A stretch of 64,000 bases of DNA from contig OX637337.1 of assembly GCA_951799405.1 (NCBI GenBank), forward strand, positions 16,180,347-16,244,346, given 5' to 3'. The notes under the pieces are model-generated. The model searched no databases. It saw only the letters and a list, made by a program, of their open reading frames with translations, and was not told where the DNA came from. Below, piece by piece: positions 51,187 to 61,645 of this stretch (positions are counted from its first letter, which is position 1; each line of letters starts with the position of its first letter). Position numbers and translations under genes: made by a program. The DNA comes from Agapetus fuscipes. Taxonomy: Eukaryota > Arthropoda > Insecta > Trichoptera > Glossosomatidae.

Positions 51187-51787
51187 AAAAAATAAAAAAA
51201 ACATATTTTCATGTGTATGAAAAATTTGAGGTGATGAATGATACGGTGAAAGTTGATATAAAAGTGATCAGTGAAAGAATGAATTATGAAATATTGCATG
51301 AATGAAGGTATGAAACATAAATTAAACAAAGTATTACATATGAAGGTAAAGTTTTTTAAAAAAATTGATGGACTGATAAATTTATTAATGAAAAATAAAT
51401 TTGAAATAAATTTAAATATTGGGAAAGATGTGATACATGTTTAAAAAAAAAAAAAAGTTATTTTAATGAATTGATTAATTAACTGGTGAATGTTTATTAT
51501 GTATTGTTATTTGATTATTTTGAATTGTTGAATTAAGTATTTAAAAAAAAACAAATATTGTTTATAATATTGAATATGAAATTTGTGTTAAAAAAAAAAT
51601 GTATTAATGACTGAATAATGTATCAGAAACAGGTTTTTTTTTTATTTTCATATTTTTGAAATTTATCCTTAAAATAAAACAAAATATGTGGCGCCGGCTG
51701 AGCATTATGATACATTATTTACTCATTGTAAAAGAAAAAAAAAAAAAATTGGGAATGTTTTTTTTTTATGAGAGGAAGGAGGTGTAT
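51187..51787 (+). other. Gypsy A 3' non-coding region and purine tract
   Basis: Near-identical to 29636-30282 with small A-run and indel differences. Ends GAGAGGAAGGAGGTGTAT before the LTR. Confidence 0.8.
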
Positions 51788-52046
51788 TGTAACGAGATGG
51801 ATTTGTTTGTTAGGTAAAATGGAACATGAGATTTGAATTTGAATGAAAAGGAAAACAAAGGAAGGCAGAAAGAGAGGAGAAGCTTGCCTGGCGTGAGAGC
51901 CAGAAGCATGTGAATTTTGTTATAATTAATATTGTGCTGTGGTTTATTGTGTATACATTGTGAAAGGAATAAAAATAAACATATTAAAGTGGCTGTTATA
52001 TTATTAATTGTGTCAATCAGCAGGACAGAGAGGAAAAACCCTCACA
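51788..52046 (+). repeat. 3' LTR of gypsy A
   Basis: 259 bp, reads the same as 49127-49385. Confidence 0.94.
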
Positions 52047-52080
52047 AGCCTTATCGTAACCTACAAATCGAGGAACCAAA

Positions 52081-52550
52081 ATATACCGTGCATTTGACCA
52101 CATTAAAGTATTCAATAAAGTAATGTAACCTTCAATAACCTTCGGATAAACGACTTCAAAATAAATTGTTATAGTTTTTTTCAGCAACATTTTCCCTTTA
52201 ATTGAGCCGATTTTTGCACATCTTGCATCTTTTGCAGATCAGAATCTGGCGGCAAATACGATTTCTCAGCTGCAGGGCGGTATATTCTCATTATTGCGCT
52301 TCTTTGAGCTCAAAGAAGACCCGAGATATTATATGGGAAGAGAGGCAGAAGTATAGCCCAAGTATACAACTCCACGTTCTAACTCAACCATAGCGTTTTA
52401 CCAAAACTGTAAAAAGACTTAGATCCGGTACTGACACTCCTTCGGGGAAAACGCTGCAAGAAATTGTTCTAGATGTGCAGCTTAGTTACCTTTTTATGTA
52501 ATAATGATAATCGGTGGAGCCTATTTTCTGGTACACATTCATCATCATCA
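52081..52550. other. No feature; (CAT)n near the end
   Basis: CATCATCATCATC at about 52540. 63- and 64-codon frames are unrecognised. Confidence 0.45.
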
Positions 52551-52920
52551 TCATCTTCTAAAGGCAGAGCCTTGTTGTATCAACCCTCTGTCTCTGTCTG
52601 CTGCCATCCTCTTGAGATGCGAATAGGAGGAGACATCCATGAGCCGCTTCAAATCCTTGAAGTATGAAGTTCTTGGGTGACCTCTTGTGCGTTGTCCTAA
52701 GATTTTGCCTTCAAAGATGTTGCTAAGAAAGGTGCTATCTCTGATTGAGTGCCCTATTAGCTTGGCTTTCCTCTTTGAAATATGATTAATCAGCTCTCTT
52801 CTTTCTTCTACGTCCCGCAACACATTTTCGTTGGACTTCTTTTCGACCCATGATGTCTTGGACATTTTCCTCCATGTCCACATCTCGAATGCCTCCAGGC
52901 GGTCTTTCTCGTATTTTTGT
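52551..52920 (-). pseudogene. LINE ORF C-terminal fragment
   Basis: Minus frame reads MWTWRKMSKTSWVEKKSNEN, VLRDVEERRELINHISKRKA, KLIGHSIRDSTFL, then RTRGHPRTSYFKDL and SYSHLKRMAADRDR. This is the standard post-RT region of RTE/CR1-like LINEs. No stop in 110 codons, so fairly young; RT core absent. A third or fourth LINE family. Confidence 0.78.
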
Positions 52921-53364
52921 ACACTCGTATTTGGTACACATTAACCACAAAAAACATGTATGTGTTCCATTTTCTCATGTGCTTTTTTTTCATATCGTTT
53001 CTGTTTTTTCTGTACGTGCTATGTGATGATTATCCATGTTCCGTTTATGGTATGCTCTGTTTTGGCGATGTCTTGTTTTGCCATGTGATCTACTGTCACT
53101 GTGATGTAATTTCATGTGTTGTTTTGTCACTGCGCTATTCTGTCCTGTTACCACTAACAGCGAGTGTTTGTATCAAAATACATCAAAATTGACGCAAGCG
53201 CAACAATTTTGACGTCGTTTTCCAGCTTTCTGGCGGTAAGACATTTGATTTTTATTACCAGTTGTTTGTTTTAGAGTTTTTGAATGGCATTGTAATATTT
53301 CCTTAGATTTGGAACGGTGCATGTCACTTCGGGTTTATTCTGTTTTTGGTTTAATCGAACTGTG
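52921..53364. other. No feature recognised
   Basis: 91-codon frame 52917-53192 rich in C, F and Y; low-complexity TGT/CTGT words. Not supported as a gene. Confidence 0.35.
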
Positions 53365-53600
53365 CCCTTAGTACGAGTTGCAAAACTTGAGTAATGTAAA
53401 GTTTACGGCAATTATTAAAGAGTGATTTCCCCCAAAATCTGCCGTTTTTGTTTGTTTGAACTTGATTTTCTTCATCACTGTAACTCTTTTGCTAAGACCA
53501 TAAAGTGTAAGAAACAAAAACGGCAGATTTTGGGAGAAATCACTCTTTAATATTTTCCGTAAACTTTACTTTTCTCAAGTTTTGCAACTCGTACTAAGGG
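53365..53600. mobile_element. Foldback MITE with arms of about 92 bp
   Basis: The left arm CCCTTAGTACGAGTTGCAAA runs to AATCTGCCGTTTTTGTTT. The right arm AAACAAAAACGGCAGATT runs to GCAACTCGTACTAAGGG. Loop about 55 bp. Terminal CCCTKAGTACGAGTT shared with 26663-26850. Confidence 0.75.
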
Positions 53601-53657
53601 TACTCATCTTGAGTAAATTGAAAGTAATAGTTAACTGAAATAATATTGAAGTTGAAA

Positions 53658-53822
53658 ATGTCGGCCCTTAAAAAGTCACTAGATCACACTAACGCTATGA
53701 TTGAGTTTACACGTAAAGTTTACACTTGGGGTACTGAGAAGAAGTCCAGCTCTATTTCCAAGTGTGACATTGGAATATTGGAAATTTATTCCATTTCAGG
53801 CGCTTTGGGATTGAGAACTTAA
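53658..53822 (+). CDS. Short hypothetical frame, 54 codons
   Basis: ATG in a good context (GAAAATGTC), start MSALKKSLDHTNAMIEF, TAA stop. No family recognised, no signal peptide or membrane segment. It may be chance or an exon; low support. Confidence 0.2.
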   Translation: MSALKKSLDHTNAMIEFTRKVYTWGTEKKSSSISKCDIGILEIYSISGALGLRT

Positions 53823-53897
53823 ATAGTAAAAAAAACACAACCTGGAGGCTTTACAGTGGGCTCACGATTTTTATGAATTATGTATTTGAAGATAATA

Positions 53898-54245
53898 TTC
53901 CTTGACTTATAGGCCGCTTTGAGGCTGACACCCCATGCTGGAAAACTTGGTTATCTTTTGCTAATGCCACCTCGGTTTCAAGGACAGGTGGCAGGAGTTT
54001 CATGTTCATGTTTATGTTAGGATTGGTTCATTTTTAAAGCACACATGCAGCATTTGTGTGAGCGCGAACTTACATGTGTCTGTGTGTGGGCATGCATTCA
54101 ATATGAGCCCTTGTTTCAAGGAAGGTCGGCAAAAGTTGCAGGGTTATGTTATTAATTATGATTTTAATTTGATTTTAATGTGTAAATACTTATGCGGCAC
54201 TTGTAAGCGCGAACATACATGAATCTGCTAGTGGGCATAATTTAA
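53898..54245 (+). repeat. Two tandem LINE-1 3' ends, same orientation
   Basis: First copy TTCCTTGACTTATAGGCCGC to GCATTCAATATGAG (about 54100). A second, starting inside the tail (CTTGTTTCAAGGAAGGTCGG), follows at once to GTGGGCATAATTTAATT. Confidence 0.78.
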
Positions 54246-54464
54246 TTATTTTTTCCGATTTATTTTTTTCAATAAAACGGATAAACATGACAATGATCTT
54301 GTCGGAAATATGCAAAGATTCAATTAAAAGGCATATGCATGTCCGATGATGGTATAAATAATATGTCTTATTATGATTTCCTCATTTGCATCGAATACCA
54401 CGCATGACTTTCTACTTACGTACGAGTATTTCAATAAATCAATAAAACAGAAAAATGGAATGAA

Positions 54465-54722
54465 TGTCTATAGTCTAAGTAGCAAAGATATATTGACCTT
54501 TTAGGCCTATATTTAAAGCATCCCCGCAGAGTGACACCTGTAAGTTCGTGCTTACACATGCTGCATGTGTAGGTACATAAAAAAAATCAAACTTCACATA
54601 AACATAAACCTTGCAATTCTCATCGCCTTTTCCAAAAACCGGGAAATAAGTAAAATAGGTATTCGCAAAATCAAACAAAGTTTTTATAGCATGGCAGTCA
54701 GCCTCATAACAACGTATTATTC
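54465..54722 (-). repeat. LINE-1 3' end copy
   Basis: CTATAGTCTAAGTAGCAAAG, CACATGCTGCATGTGTAGG, GCATGGCAGTCAGCCTCATA. Confidence 0.82.
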
Positions 54723-54751
54723 GAACAAATATAATTAAAATATTCGAAAAA

Positions 54752-54840
54752 TGTCCCGTCGCTAGTTTAGTTGATAGTATGCTTACATTCCATGGCAGAG
54801 GGCTAGGGTTCAATCCCCACCAAGGGAGTCACAAATGATT
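54752..54840 (+). mobile_element. SINE-1 head, truncated by SINE-2
   Basis: CCGTCGCTAGTTTAGTTGAT (A box), TTACATTCCATGGCAGAGGG, GGGTTCAATCCCCACC (B box), AGTCACAAATGATTTG. The body is replaced by an inverted SINE-2. Confidence 0.72.
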
Positions 54841-55078
54841 TGTAGAGCCCTGTTTTCGTGTGAATCACACCTCAAGAGCCCTCAAAGAGATTGGGCGTTA
54901 CTAAAACAAGCGATTATTCTCACACAAGATCCAGTAAGCCTACATGGAAGACCGGTCTTTGGTACAGGCAGATTATTTTGTCAACTAAGGAGAATGCAGT
55001 ACTTATTTTTCAATTGGGGTGAATCCAACCCACAACTTTCCAATAACAAGTCCGTAAGGTTAACCACTAAGTAATATT
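54838..55078 (-). mobile_element. tRNA-derived SINE-2
   Basis: Reverse order: GTGTGAATCACACCTCAAG tail, AGATCCAGTAAGCCTACATG and GGTCTTTGGTACAGGC body, GGGGTGAATCCAACCC B box, GGTTAACCACTAAG end. Confidence 0.72.
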
Positions 55079-55491
55079 TATTTACAGAATGTGCGGTTAT
55101 CCTCAAAACAACCTTAAAATGAGTTGAGATATTTTTTTAATAATTTTACGAATTTTCGACAGACTATTCGAAACACACGATTAGATAGCCGTTATAATTT
55201 CATGCACTGCGATGCACTAGTTTTGAAATGCATCTAAACCAGATGCAGCATTGAAGAGAAAGTAGTTCGAGGCTACGGCCATAGAGAAAACATTCTTATC
55301 ATATTATTATTACGACCAGACGATCCGACACTCTGTAATTTTAATAAATAAACAATTATCTATAACGTGACGACCCTGCGCGGCTGCATTTTTCAATAGG
55401 AAAGTAGAGCAGATTAATGGACTGCAGGGTTGCACAGAACAAATTACATTGACTAATAAAGGAAATAAAGACACAAATGTAATGCAACTTT
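55079..55491. other. No feature recognised
   Basis: AT-rich spacer, no frames or family match. Confidence 0.45.
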
Positions 55492-55692
55492 TTTCCGCGT
55501 TGTCCTAGAAGTGGTCGCATGTGATGTCGGGAACCTATTTATTTTAACAGGTAAGGGGACCGTCCTTACGCCAACCACTTAACTTGAAGTGGAGTTTACA
55601 AGCTACCGAGTTCTCATTTATAATGAAGGCTAAGTAAGCCTTGCCGGCATAGCTTGCCGGTATTTCATTTTGGGTGAAATTCACACCGTGAT
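55492..55692 (-). mobile_element. SINE-1 body without tRNA head
   Basis: CCGCGTTGTCCTAGAAGTGG, CCTTACGCCAACCACTTAAC, GTAAGCCTTGCCGGCATAG, ATTTTGGGTGAAATTCACAC. Stops where the head should begin. Confidence 0.7.
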
Positions 55693-55694
55693 GA

Positions 55695-56075
55695 AAATGT
55701 ATTCAACACCCCAAGTGCACTTTAATGCGCGCCCACAAGTAGATTCGTATAAGTTCGCTTTTACGTGCTCCCAGTGTACTTAAAAAATAAACCAAACCTC
55801 ACAAAAACATAATCCTTGCAAATCCTGCCGCCTTCCCCTGAAACCGGGGAGGCATTGACAAAAGTTGACCAAGTTTGTACAGCATGGTTGGTCAGCCACA
55901 TACCAACCAAGGAATAAAGAAATATGGAAATTCCGACATAAATTAGAGGTTAACAAAAAAAAAATCTAATAAATTACAAGCCCTGACCGCCAACATTGCA
56001 GATCAACCGCCATTTCTTTCGGTTCTTGTATGCTTCTTTCGTTTCATTCACTCCATACGAATACATGAAATACTG
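55695..56075 (-). mobile_element. LINE-1, 5'-truncated, with ORF remnant
   Basis: Tail 55695-55915 (GCGCCCACAAGTAGATTCG to CATACCAACCAAGGAATAAA), then reverse ORF end: KNRKKWRLICNVGG-like codons at 55980-56040. Confidence 0.82.
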
Positions 56076-56640
56076 GCTACACTTTCTTTCGTTAAAACAC
56101 AGCATATCCTGGATTAGGGGAGCCCTAAGCGGTCGCTGACCCCGAGATAATCTCGCAGGGGGTGATTTTTGTGTTGCCATGTATCATAATTTAAATCCAC
56201 CTGCATGGGGTTGCCATAACGAAGCCCCGACACGCGCATTGTGTGTAGCACCTATTTATTTATACAGCGTAGTAATTCTAGCCCTCGACGCCTCTTTATG
56301 CGCTTGTTATGGCTTTTAGAAATATTATTATGTACTTCATTTAATAAGGTGTGATCAGTGTTTTTTTTATAATTTTCAAAGAGATTTAAAAAAAGTGTTA
56401 TTATTCACTCGTAATACTGTTTATTTTCAATATTTTTTATTAAAAAAAAAGTTTTCGGTCAGGTGTAGTAATGATGAATTTTATGTGTATGTACCTAAAT
56501 ACACAAACCATTAAATATATTTTGAATTACATTTTTTTTATTGATTGTAGAGGCATTAACTTTGTAATCGTTCATCATTAATGATAAAAGAAAAACAGCT
56601 TTGTTTTCGATTACGTGAGTATTTATTTTTATATACCACA
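56076..56640. other. Unassigned; resembles the 66-850 region
   Basis: AAATACACAAACCATTAAAT at about 56500 and GTTTTCGGTCAGG near 56450 echo words in the 66-850 cluster. Confidence 0.35.
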
Positions 56641-56673
56641 ACCGGTTTCGCAAACATCCGTTTGCATCGTCAA
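56641..56673 (-). other. Hammerhead-like stem motif, perfect 6-bp stem
   Basis: Minus strand: TTGACGA, T, GCAAAC-GGAT-GTTTGC, GAAACCGGTT. The stem is exact; the first core base is T not C. Confidence 0.4.
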
Positions 56674-56674
56674 A

Positions 56675-56768
56675 AACGGGAAATCATTTCTGACACCCTT
56701 GGTGGGATTCGAACCCGAGCTCACGACATGCAATGCAAGCACTCTACCAACTGAGCTATCGACCGGAC
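56675..56768 (-). mobile_element. SINE-1 tRNA head
   Basis: Minus strand: GTCCGGTCGATAGCTCAGTT, GGTAGAGTGCTTGCATTGC, perfect B box GGTTCGAATCC, TGTCAGAAATGATTTCCCGT. The head is well preserved, the body absent. Confidence 0.82.
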
Positions 56769-56774
56769 TAGTTT

Positions 56775-56912
56775 ACCCCTAATTTAGGAAAGGTCGGCCA
56801 GGGTTGCGGGGTTTGTGTGTTTATTTGAGATTTGAGTTTTATTGTTATTTTGTAAGTAAGTAAGCGCGAACTAATAAGTATCTGTTTGTGGGCTTACATT
56901 AAATATGAATAA
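56775..56912 (+). repeat. LINE-1 3' end copy, 5'-truncated
   Basis: AGGAAAGGTCGGCCAGGGTT, GAGATTTGAGTTTTATTG, TAAGCGCGAACTAATAAG. Confidence 0.75.
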
Positions 56913-57469
56913 AAAAAATAACTTTAAAATTATAGATAAACCAGTTTTGAGCTTTCACCAACAATTACAAGTATAAATCTGATGCACCTTGGAAGGTAAA
57001 ACCGCGCACGGTAAATACAATTTGTACCAAAATGTATGGCGGAGATAAGAGCGTCGTATGAGCTGCATAAAAGAGTTACTCTCATGATTTTTGTACAAAA
57101 ATCTGATAAATATTTCTAAACTTCTCATATACGTGTCCCATTTACTTAAAGTTTTTTTAATATGTCTTTTATTTTATATTCCTCTTCCATTTAATTAATT
57201 AAAAAGTTTCCTTGTTGATGGTAAGTCAGCCATTTTGTCTCTTTGCTTTATCTACTTTAATTTTGCAGCATTGGCACATGGCCAGACCATCTCAAAATGT
57301 CATAAAACAATAAGAGGGAAGAAATTGCTAAAATTTTATTTTCGGAGAATGTGGGACATTTTTGATAACCTTTTCGAGCACCTACGTTAATTTGTTGTAC
57401 AACATAAGTCGCAATTATAATGGTTACTTATTAAAAAAATACTGTATAAGACATCAGAAAGTCGTTGAC
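56913..57469. other. No feature recognised
   Basis: Spacer; nothing matched. Confidence 0.45.
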
Positions 57470-57612
57470 GTTTTTACCGATGTCGCTCTGTTTCAGAGAA
57501 AGGCGGCAGGAGCACTCATTGGAGATTTGGGTTATTTTTCTCAGTACGCATGCTGCATGTGTAAACATGAACTTATGCGTGTCTGCTTGTGAGCTTGTAT
57601 TAAAATACATAG
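57470..57612 (+). repeat. LINE-1 3' end copy, 5'-truncated
   Basis: TTCAGAGAAAGGCGGCAGGA, ACGCATGCTGCATGTGTAAA, GTGTCTGCTTGTGAGCTTG. Confidence 0.75.
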
Positions 57613-57900
57613 GTACGGTTCCACGACAAATCGGTCACAGACAACCCGTCTGAAGACAGGCAGGTCATGGGCAGTTCGTTAACACGACTTTTCGGTTTAC
57701 GTTATTTCGTTGGCATACTACACATGGTCCACAGACAGTTCTATCACAGAAAACTACAATTAATTCAGACTACAGTAAGTACCAAGGTTCTTTGGTGAGA
57801 CAATTTTATGTGGGCCTGTGTTGTATGTGAAAGAAATGTCGTGGACAGAAAAATCGTGTGGACGAACCGTCGTGTGACTGATTGGTCGTTTACTTTGCAA
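57613..57900. repeat. Degenerate GACAAATCGGTCAC-type repeats
   Basis: Words such as CCACGACAAATCGGTCACAG, GTGGACAGAAAAATCGTG and GGACGAACCGTCGTGTG recur irregularly. Similar in feel to the 30-bp tandem at 47200. Confidence 0.5.
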
Positions 57901-58334
57901 GTTAGATTATAGACATCGATATAAATAGAATATAATTTATTCATATCGATGATAATAGATTATAGAGAGTGGATATTTTGGCGTACAGCCATACTTTTTG
58001 ACATCAATCGTCCAAGCGTACAACTTTTCGTTTTAAACTGACCCATACAATATTACCAAAAAATATAAATAGAAAATAAAACAGCGCCTAGTGAGCGTTA
58101 ATGTTTCCATACACTTTTTGGTGAAAACAGACGTGAAATTTTTAACTTGGGAAAAAGATCTGGTCTAAGAATTCGCAGCCAATCCCAAGTTTGCAGATTT
58201 ATGTACTTCTTAAATTTGCCTCGGGAAAAACTCCAAGTTAAATTGTATTGGCAATTTCGTCTTGAAGTCAAGTTTCTTATTTATATATTTGTTTTAAAAT
58301 AAACATTTCGAAAAGTCAAGGCATGTACTTGTAT
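57901..58334. other. No feature recognised
   Basis: Short inverted pair ATCGATATAAATAGAATATA / TTATTCATATCGAT at 57917-57952. Otherwise spacer. Confidence 0.4.
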
Positions 58335-58445
58335 TTGTACCAAGCCGCCATTGCACTAGGGGTGGTCAGTACTTCCGTAGATGTGACTCATCGTTGGTTT
58401 GTACTCGCACACTTTCATCTCCTCGACCGTCATCTCAACGGCTAA
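58335..58445 (-). repeat. LINE-2 3' end fragment
   Basis: GGGGTGGTCAGTACTTCCGT, AGATGTGACTCATCG and CACTTTCATCTCCTCGACCG parallel the reverse LINE-2 end at 39770 and 60535. Confidence 0.55.
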
Positions 58446-59010
58446 AACATTAAAAAAATCATAATCTTTGATGGGAACCAAAAATTATAAACATTATGCA
58501 TAATATCGGCCCCGTTGATCAATATAAAAGACATAGAAAGCGTACGTTTGTTTCTTCCCATAGATATAGGAGATAATATGTATACAACGAAAAATTGAGA
58601 CACAAAATATCAACGACATACGTCAAAAAGAGACATAAACATAGGTTTTCCTTGACGGTTGCCTGGAAACTAATTATAACTCGTAATTAGACCTTGTTTG
58701 TATGAATACGACGCCATTGGGTGCACTATTTTTTGCACATTAAACAGCTCTGAAATTTCAATGTTTTTTTTTGTTTTTATCAACAGATTCAAAAGTTTTT
58801 TCTAAATCACATCACTCCACTACAGTATAAATGTTACGCATGTTCTTCAGAACTGTAATAAAATATTTTTAACAGTTTTGCTACTAAAGTTTGGAGAGAC
58901 AGTTTGGCATGGACATTCTGCTACCGAATACTTTAAAATCCCCCCCCTCCCTAAATCGTAAATCTTTTATGACCCCTTGCCGGAATTATTATACCAGGGG
59001 TAAGAATATA
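58446..59010. other. No feature recognised
   Basis: AT-rich; a C-run near 58940. No frames. Confidence 0.45.
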
Positions 59011-59209
59011 CAGTAGAGCGTCGATTATCATAACTGAACAACTACGAGCACTTCATCAAGTGATTAAGAAAATGAAAATATATATGCTGCTTCTTAAGCC
59101 TTTTTTATTTATTTGTGAAGAGGAATTCAGTCCACCAGCCTATTTTTGCCTGGACAGAAATAAACATGTGTAAATATTATCAATTAATGATTATTATAAT
59201 ATGTTCGTT

Positions 59210-59690
59210 CGCAGAATCCTGAAATAGCGAGCGACTGGGATATCCAGTCAAAACCAAAGAAGGGCATCTGTGAAAAAGATTGAGACTCTGAATGAAATGA
59301 AATAATAATGCAAAGATTGAAATCAATTCGGTTGATCTGCAATGTTGGCGGCTAAGACTTTTAACTTACATTAATTTCAATGATGTTTAATTTAACTTGT
59401 GTATTTTTTTTCGTTAGCTCCAAATTCAATTCCACCTTTCAGTATTTTTTTGTTACTTGACTTAATAGGTTGGTTTGCCACTGAGCCCACATGCTGTAAA
59501 AAATAGATCACTTTTGCCACTGCCACCTCGGTTTCAGGGTAAAGAAGCAGGAGTTGCAAGACTTATTTATACTTACGATATACTTTGTAATTATATTAGC
59601 ACAAACTTACACGTGTCTGCTTTTGGGAGTGCAGTAAATATGAATCTTATGGTAATGAAAATGATAATATTGCAACATTGCTAGTGGGTT
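59210..59690 (+). mobile_element. LINE-1, 5'-truncated, with ORF remnant
   Basis: Decayed ORF end (ATAGCGAGCGACTGGGATAT, equivalent to IANEWDIQS; later GATCTGCAATGTTGGCGGC) followed by the 3' UTR and tail TTGACTTAATAGGTTGGTTT to GCAACATTGC. Confidence 0.82.
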
Positions 59691-59919
59691 ATTAAATTAG
59701 GCATACAGAATGGGTACATAAAAATCTGTATTCTTATATTATGTAGATTTTCGGCAGTTACTTTGTGAAAGTCCATTTTAACAGATTTAAAAAATAAAAT
59801 TTCTTTGTTGCAGTTCCCCCCCTATGCACCCTCACCACCACCCCCCATATGCACCCTCCTCTTCTATAGATAATTAGTAACCATACTTGTAATTTTTTTG
59901 TGTTAGTTTTTTTTTTCAC

Positions 59920-59957
59920 CTGAAGATGAGATGTTCTGCAATCCCGAAACCGGTCGT
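59920..59957 (+). other. Hammerhead-like stem motif
   Basis: CTGAAGA, T, GAGAT...ATCCC imperfect stem, CGAAACCGGTCGTG. Confidence 0.35.
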
Positions 59958-60282
59958 GTTATAAATAAAATAAACTCACTGTGAACTGTAACAATAAAAA
60001 TTTTATTTTTTAAATCTGTATTCTTCTTCTAGATAGGAACAAAAATTTCTTATATGAGAGTAATTACATAGTTATCCATTGTTTCCTTTTGTATCCAACT
60101 TGTATATTTTATACAGCTGGTCATGTATTTCACCCTCCGTGTGACTAGGATGGTAAATATAATCTTTACTGTAGATCAGGCTGCACTTATTATAAAAATA
60201 ATCACAGATTATCCACACAAATTGATTTTAATAATAAATTTGTCGCCTAATTAGTTTGGAATTCCGATAATCGACGCTCTAC

Positions 60283-60534
60283 TATCCTCGGATACAAATA
60301 TACTACGGGGTAAGGAATCGTAACAAAAGTAAGATACTCAACAAAGTTAAGGAATAAATCCTCAAAGCCCGTATTTTTCCTGTCAATACGTTTAATACCG
60401 CCAAGCAGTGCTGTCCGGAGCCAGTCGTAGCGTAAACTGCCATTTATTTATTTGACTTTAACTTTAAAATATCATGTCGCCAGATCTAGGGTTCCATTAT
60501 TCAAAAAATTAAAAATTAGTATTCCGCTAAAGGG
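60283..60534. other. No feature recognised
   Basis: Spacer. Confidence 0.4.
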
Positions 60535-60665
60535 GGGCAGTACCTCCGCAGATGTTTCTCCACTTTGCTCTGTCCTTGCATTCTTCTTTCATCTCATCAC
60601 TCTCTTCATGCATACTCTTATATTTTTCTTTGTCAGCAGATTCCAGTCATTCTTAATTGAAACAA
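60535..60665 (-). repeat. LINE-2 3' end fragment
   Basis: GGGGCAGTACCTCCGCAGAT, TCTGTCCTTGCATTCTTC, TTTCATCTCATCACTCTC is the reverse of the LINE-2 ORF end and UTR. Confidence 0.65.
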
Positions 60666-61280
60666 CATAGGGCATACGTCACTTATGATAGGTCATACCA
60701 CATATGTCACTCATTTTATTATTAAACCTCTCAGAATTAAGTCAATTTTTGAACACCTACCCCGTACGTGATATTATAGAACGGCTTAATGAATGAGGAA
60801 TATCGATTTCATTCGTTTCATATATATTTTAGAATACTATTCAAGTATGACAGTCATTTATTTTTACATCCTACCAGGAGAGCAAATACATATGTATGTA
60901 TCTTTAACACTGAAATCCAAAACATAAAGAACATTCTGTCATTCAAGTGCATGGAGTTATCCAAGCGTTAGCTAGATACTTAAAAGTGTTCACAATTCCA
61001 CCACATTTATTTTATAGGACACAGCATGTAACATTGTACATTTAGTGTACTAACTATTTGTCTGTCGTAGCCTCGTAGAGCCTTTTCCTGTAACGACGTC
61101 TACGACAGTTTATGGGCGGTAAATCACAGGAAAACGCCTGTCACACAGACAGTAAACATGACACGCGAAAGCGCGCGTAAAACTTGGGCACGTGTAAGTT
61201 TGTGAGGACACGTGTAGTGTTTACTTTGTTCTTTAGTCTGTTTTATATGTAAGACATGTAGCATGTGCAGAAGACTCCAG
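60666..61280. other. No feature recognised
   Basis: AT-rich, then a short GTCTGTCGTAG / CTACGACAG inverted pair at 61060-61110. Confidence 0.4.
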
Positions 61281-61413
61281 GATAATCAGAAAGGTCTTGA
61301 ATGCTGCCCCCTCCGGTAATAAGCGTCCTAAAATGCGGTGGGTGGACAACGTCGAGGCCTACGCCGAAGTTCCGAAGAAATGGATGGAAGCGGCACAAGA
61401 TAGAGAGTCCTAG
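61281..61413 (+). pseudogene. LINE ORF C-terminal fragment
   Basis: Reads RIIRKVLNAAPSGNKRPKMR then WVDNVEAYAEVPKKWMEAAQ and DRES before a stop. K-RPKMRWVD...W-x-A-A-Q-D-R-x-x-W is the classic RTE/CR1 C-terminus. Not LINE-1 or LINE-2. Confidence 0.72.
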
Positions 61414-61554
61414 ACCCTGAGCATGCAAAGCTTGTAAGTAAAAAGAAGTATATTTAACCCTGTCGATCATCAAAGCGTTTCTTGTTTCTTCACCCCTTTG
61501 CAGTGCAGGTAAAGGTTCAAATGTATTTTATGGTAAAAGATTGACAACTCGTTT

Positions 61555-61645
61555 ATAAACCGGAAATGTGAGAGGATAGGGGGAAAGAGCGAAAAAAAAA
61601 TGGCTGTATCAGATTGGTGAAATTTAGAAAGAGAGAAATATACAG
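61555..61645 (+). pseudogene. LINE-2 RT C-terminal fragment
   Basis: GGAAATGTGAGAGGATAGGG and TCAGATTGGTGAAATTTAGA match the LINE-2 GNVRGKRGRG...DQIGEIAKEW codons with stops. Confidence 0.55.

Larger units (their letters stand above)
49127..52046 (+). mobile_element. Ty3/gypsy LTR retrotransposon A, gag joined to integrase
   Basis: LTRs of 259 bp (49127-49385, 51788-52046), identical by eye. TSD AGCC (49123-49126, 52047-52050). Contains a gag N-terminal part and a nearly complete integrase; nucleocapsid, protease, RT and RNase H are deleted in between. Same family as gypsy B, with LTRs 7 bp longer and a diverged U3. Confidence 0.92.
59011..60282. mobile_element. pogo/Tigger-like DNA transposon remnant
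   Basis: Left end CAGTAGAGCGTCGATTATC after TA (59009-59010). Right end GATAATCGACGCTCTAC before TA (60283-60284), so 17 bp pair exactly. TA duplication plus CAGT...CGATTATC termini fit pogo/Tigger. No DDE transposase remains. A LINE-1 (59210-59690) has inserted. Net element about 790 bp. Confidence 0.7.
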
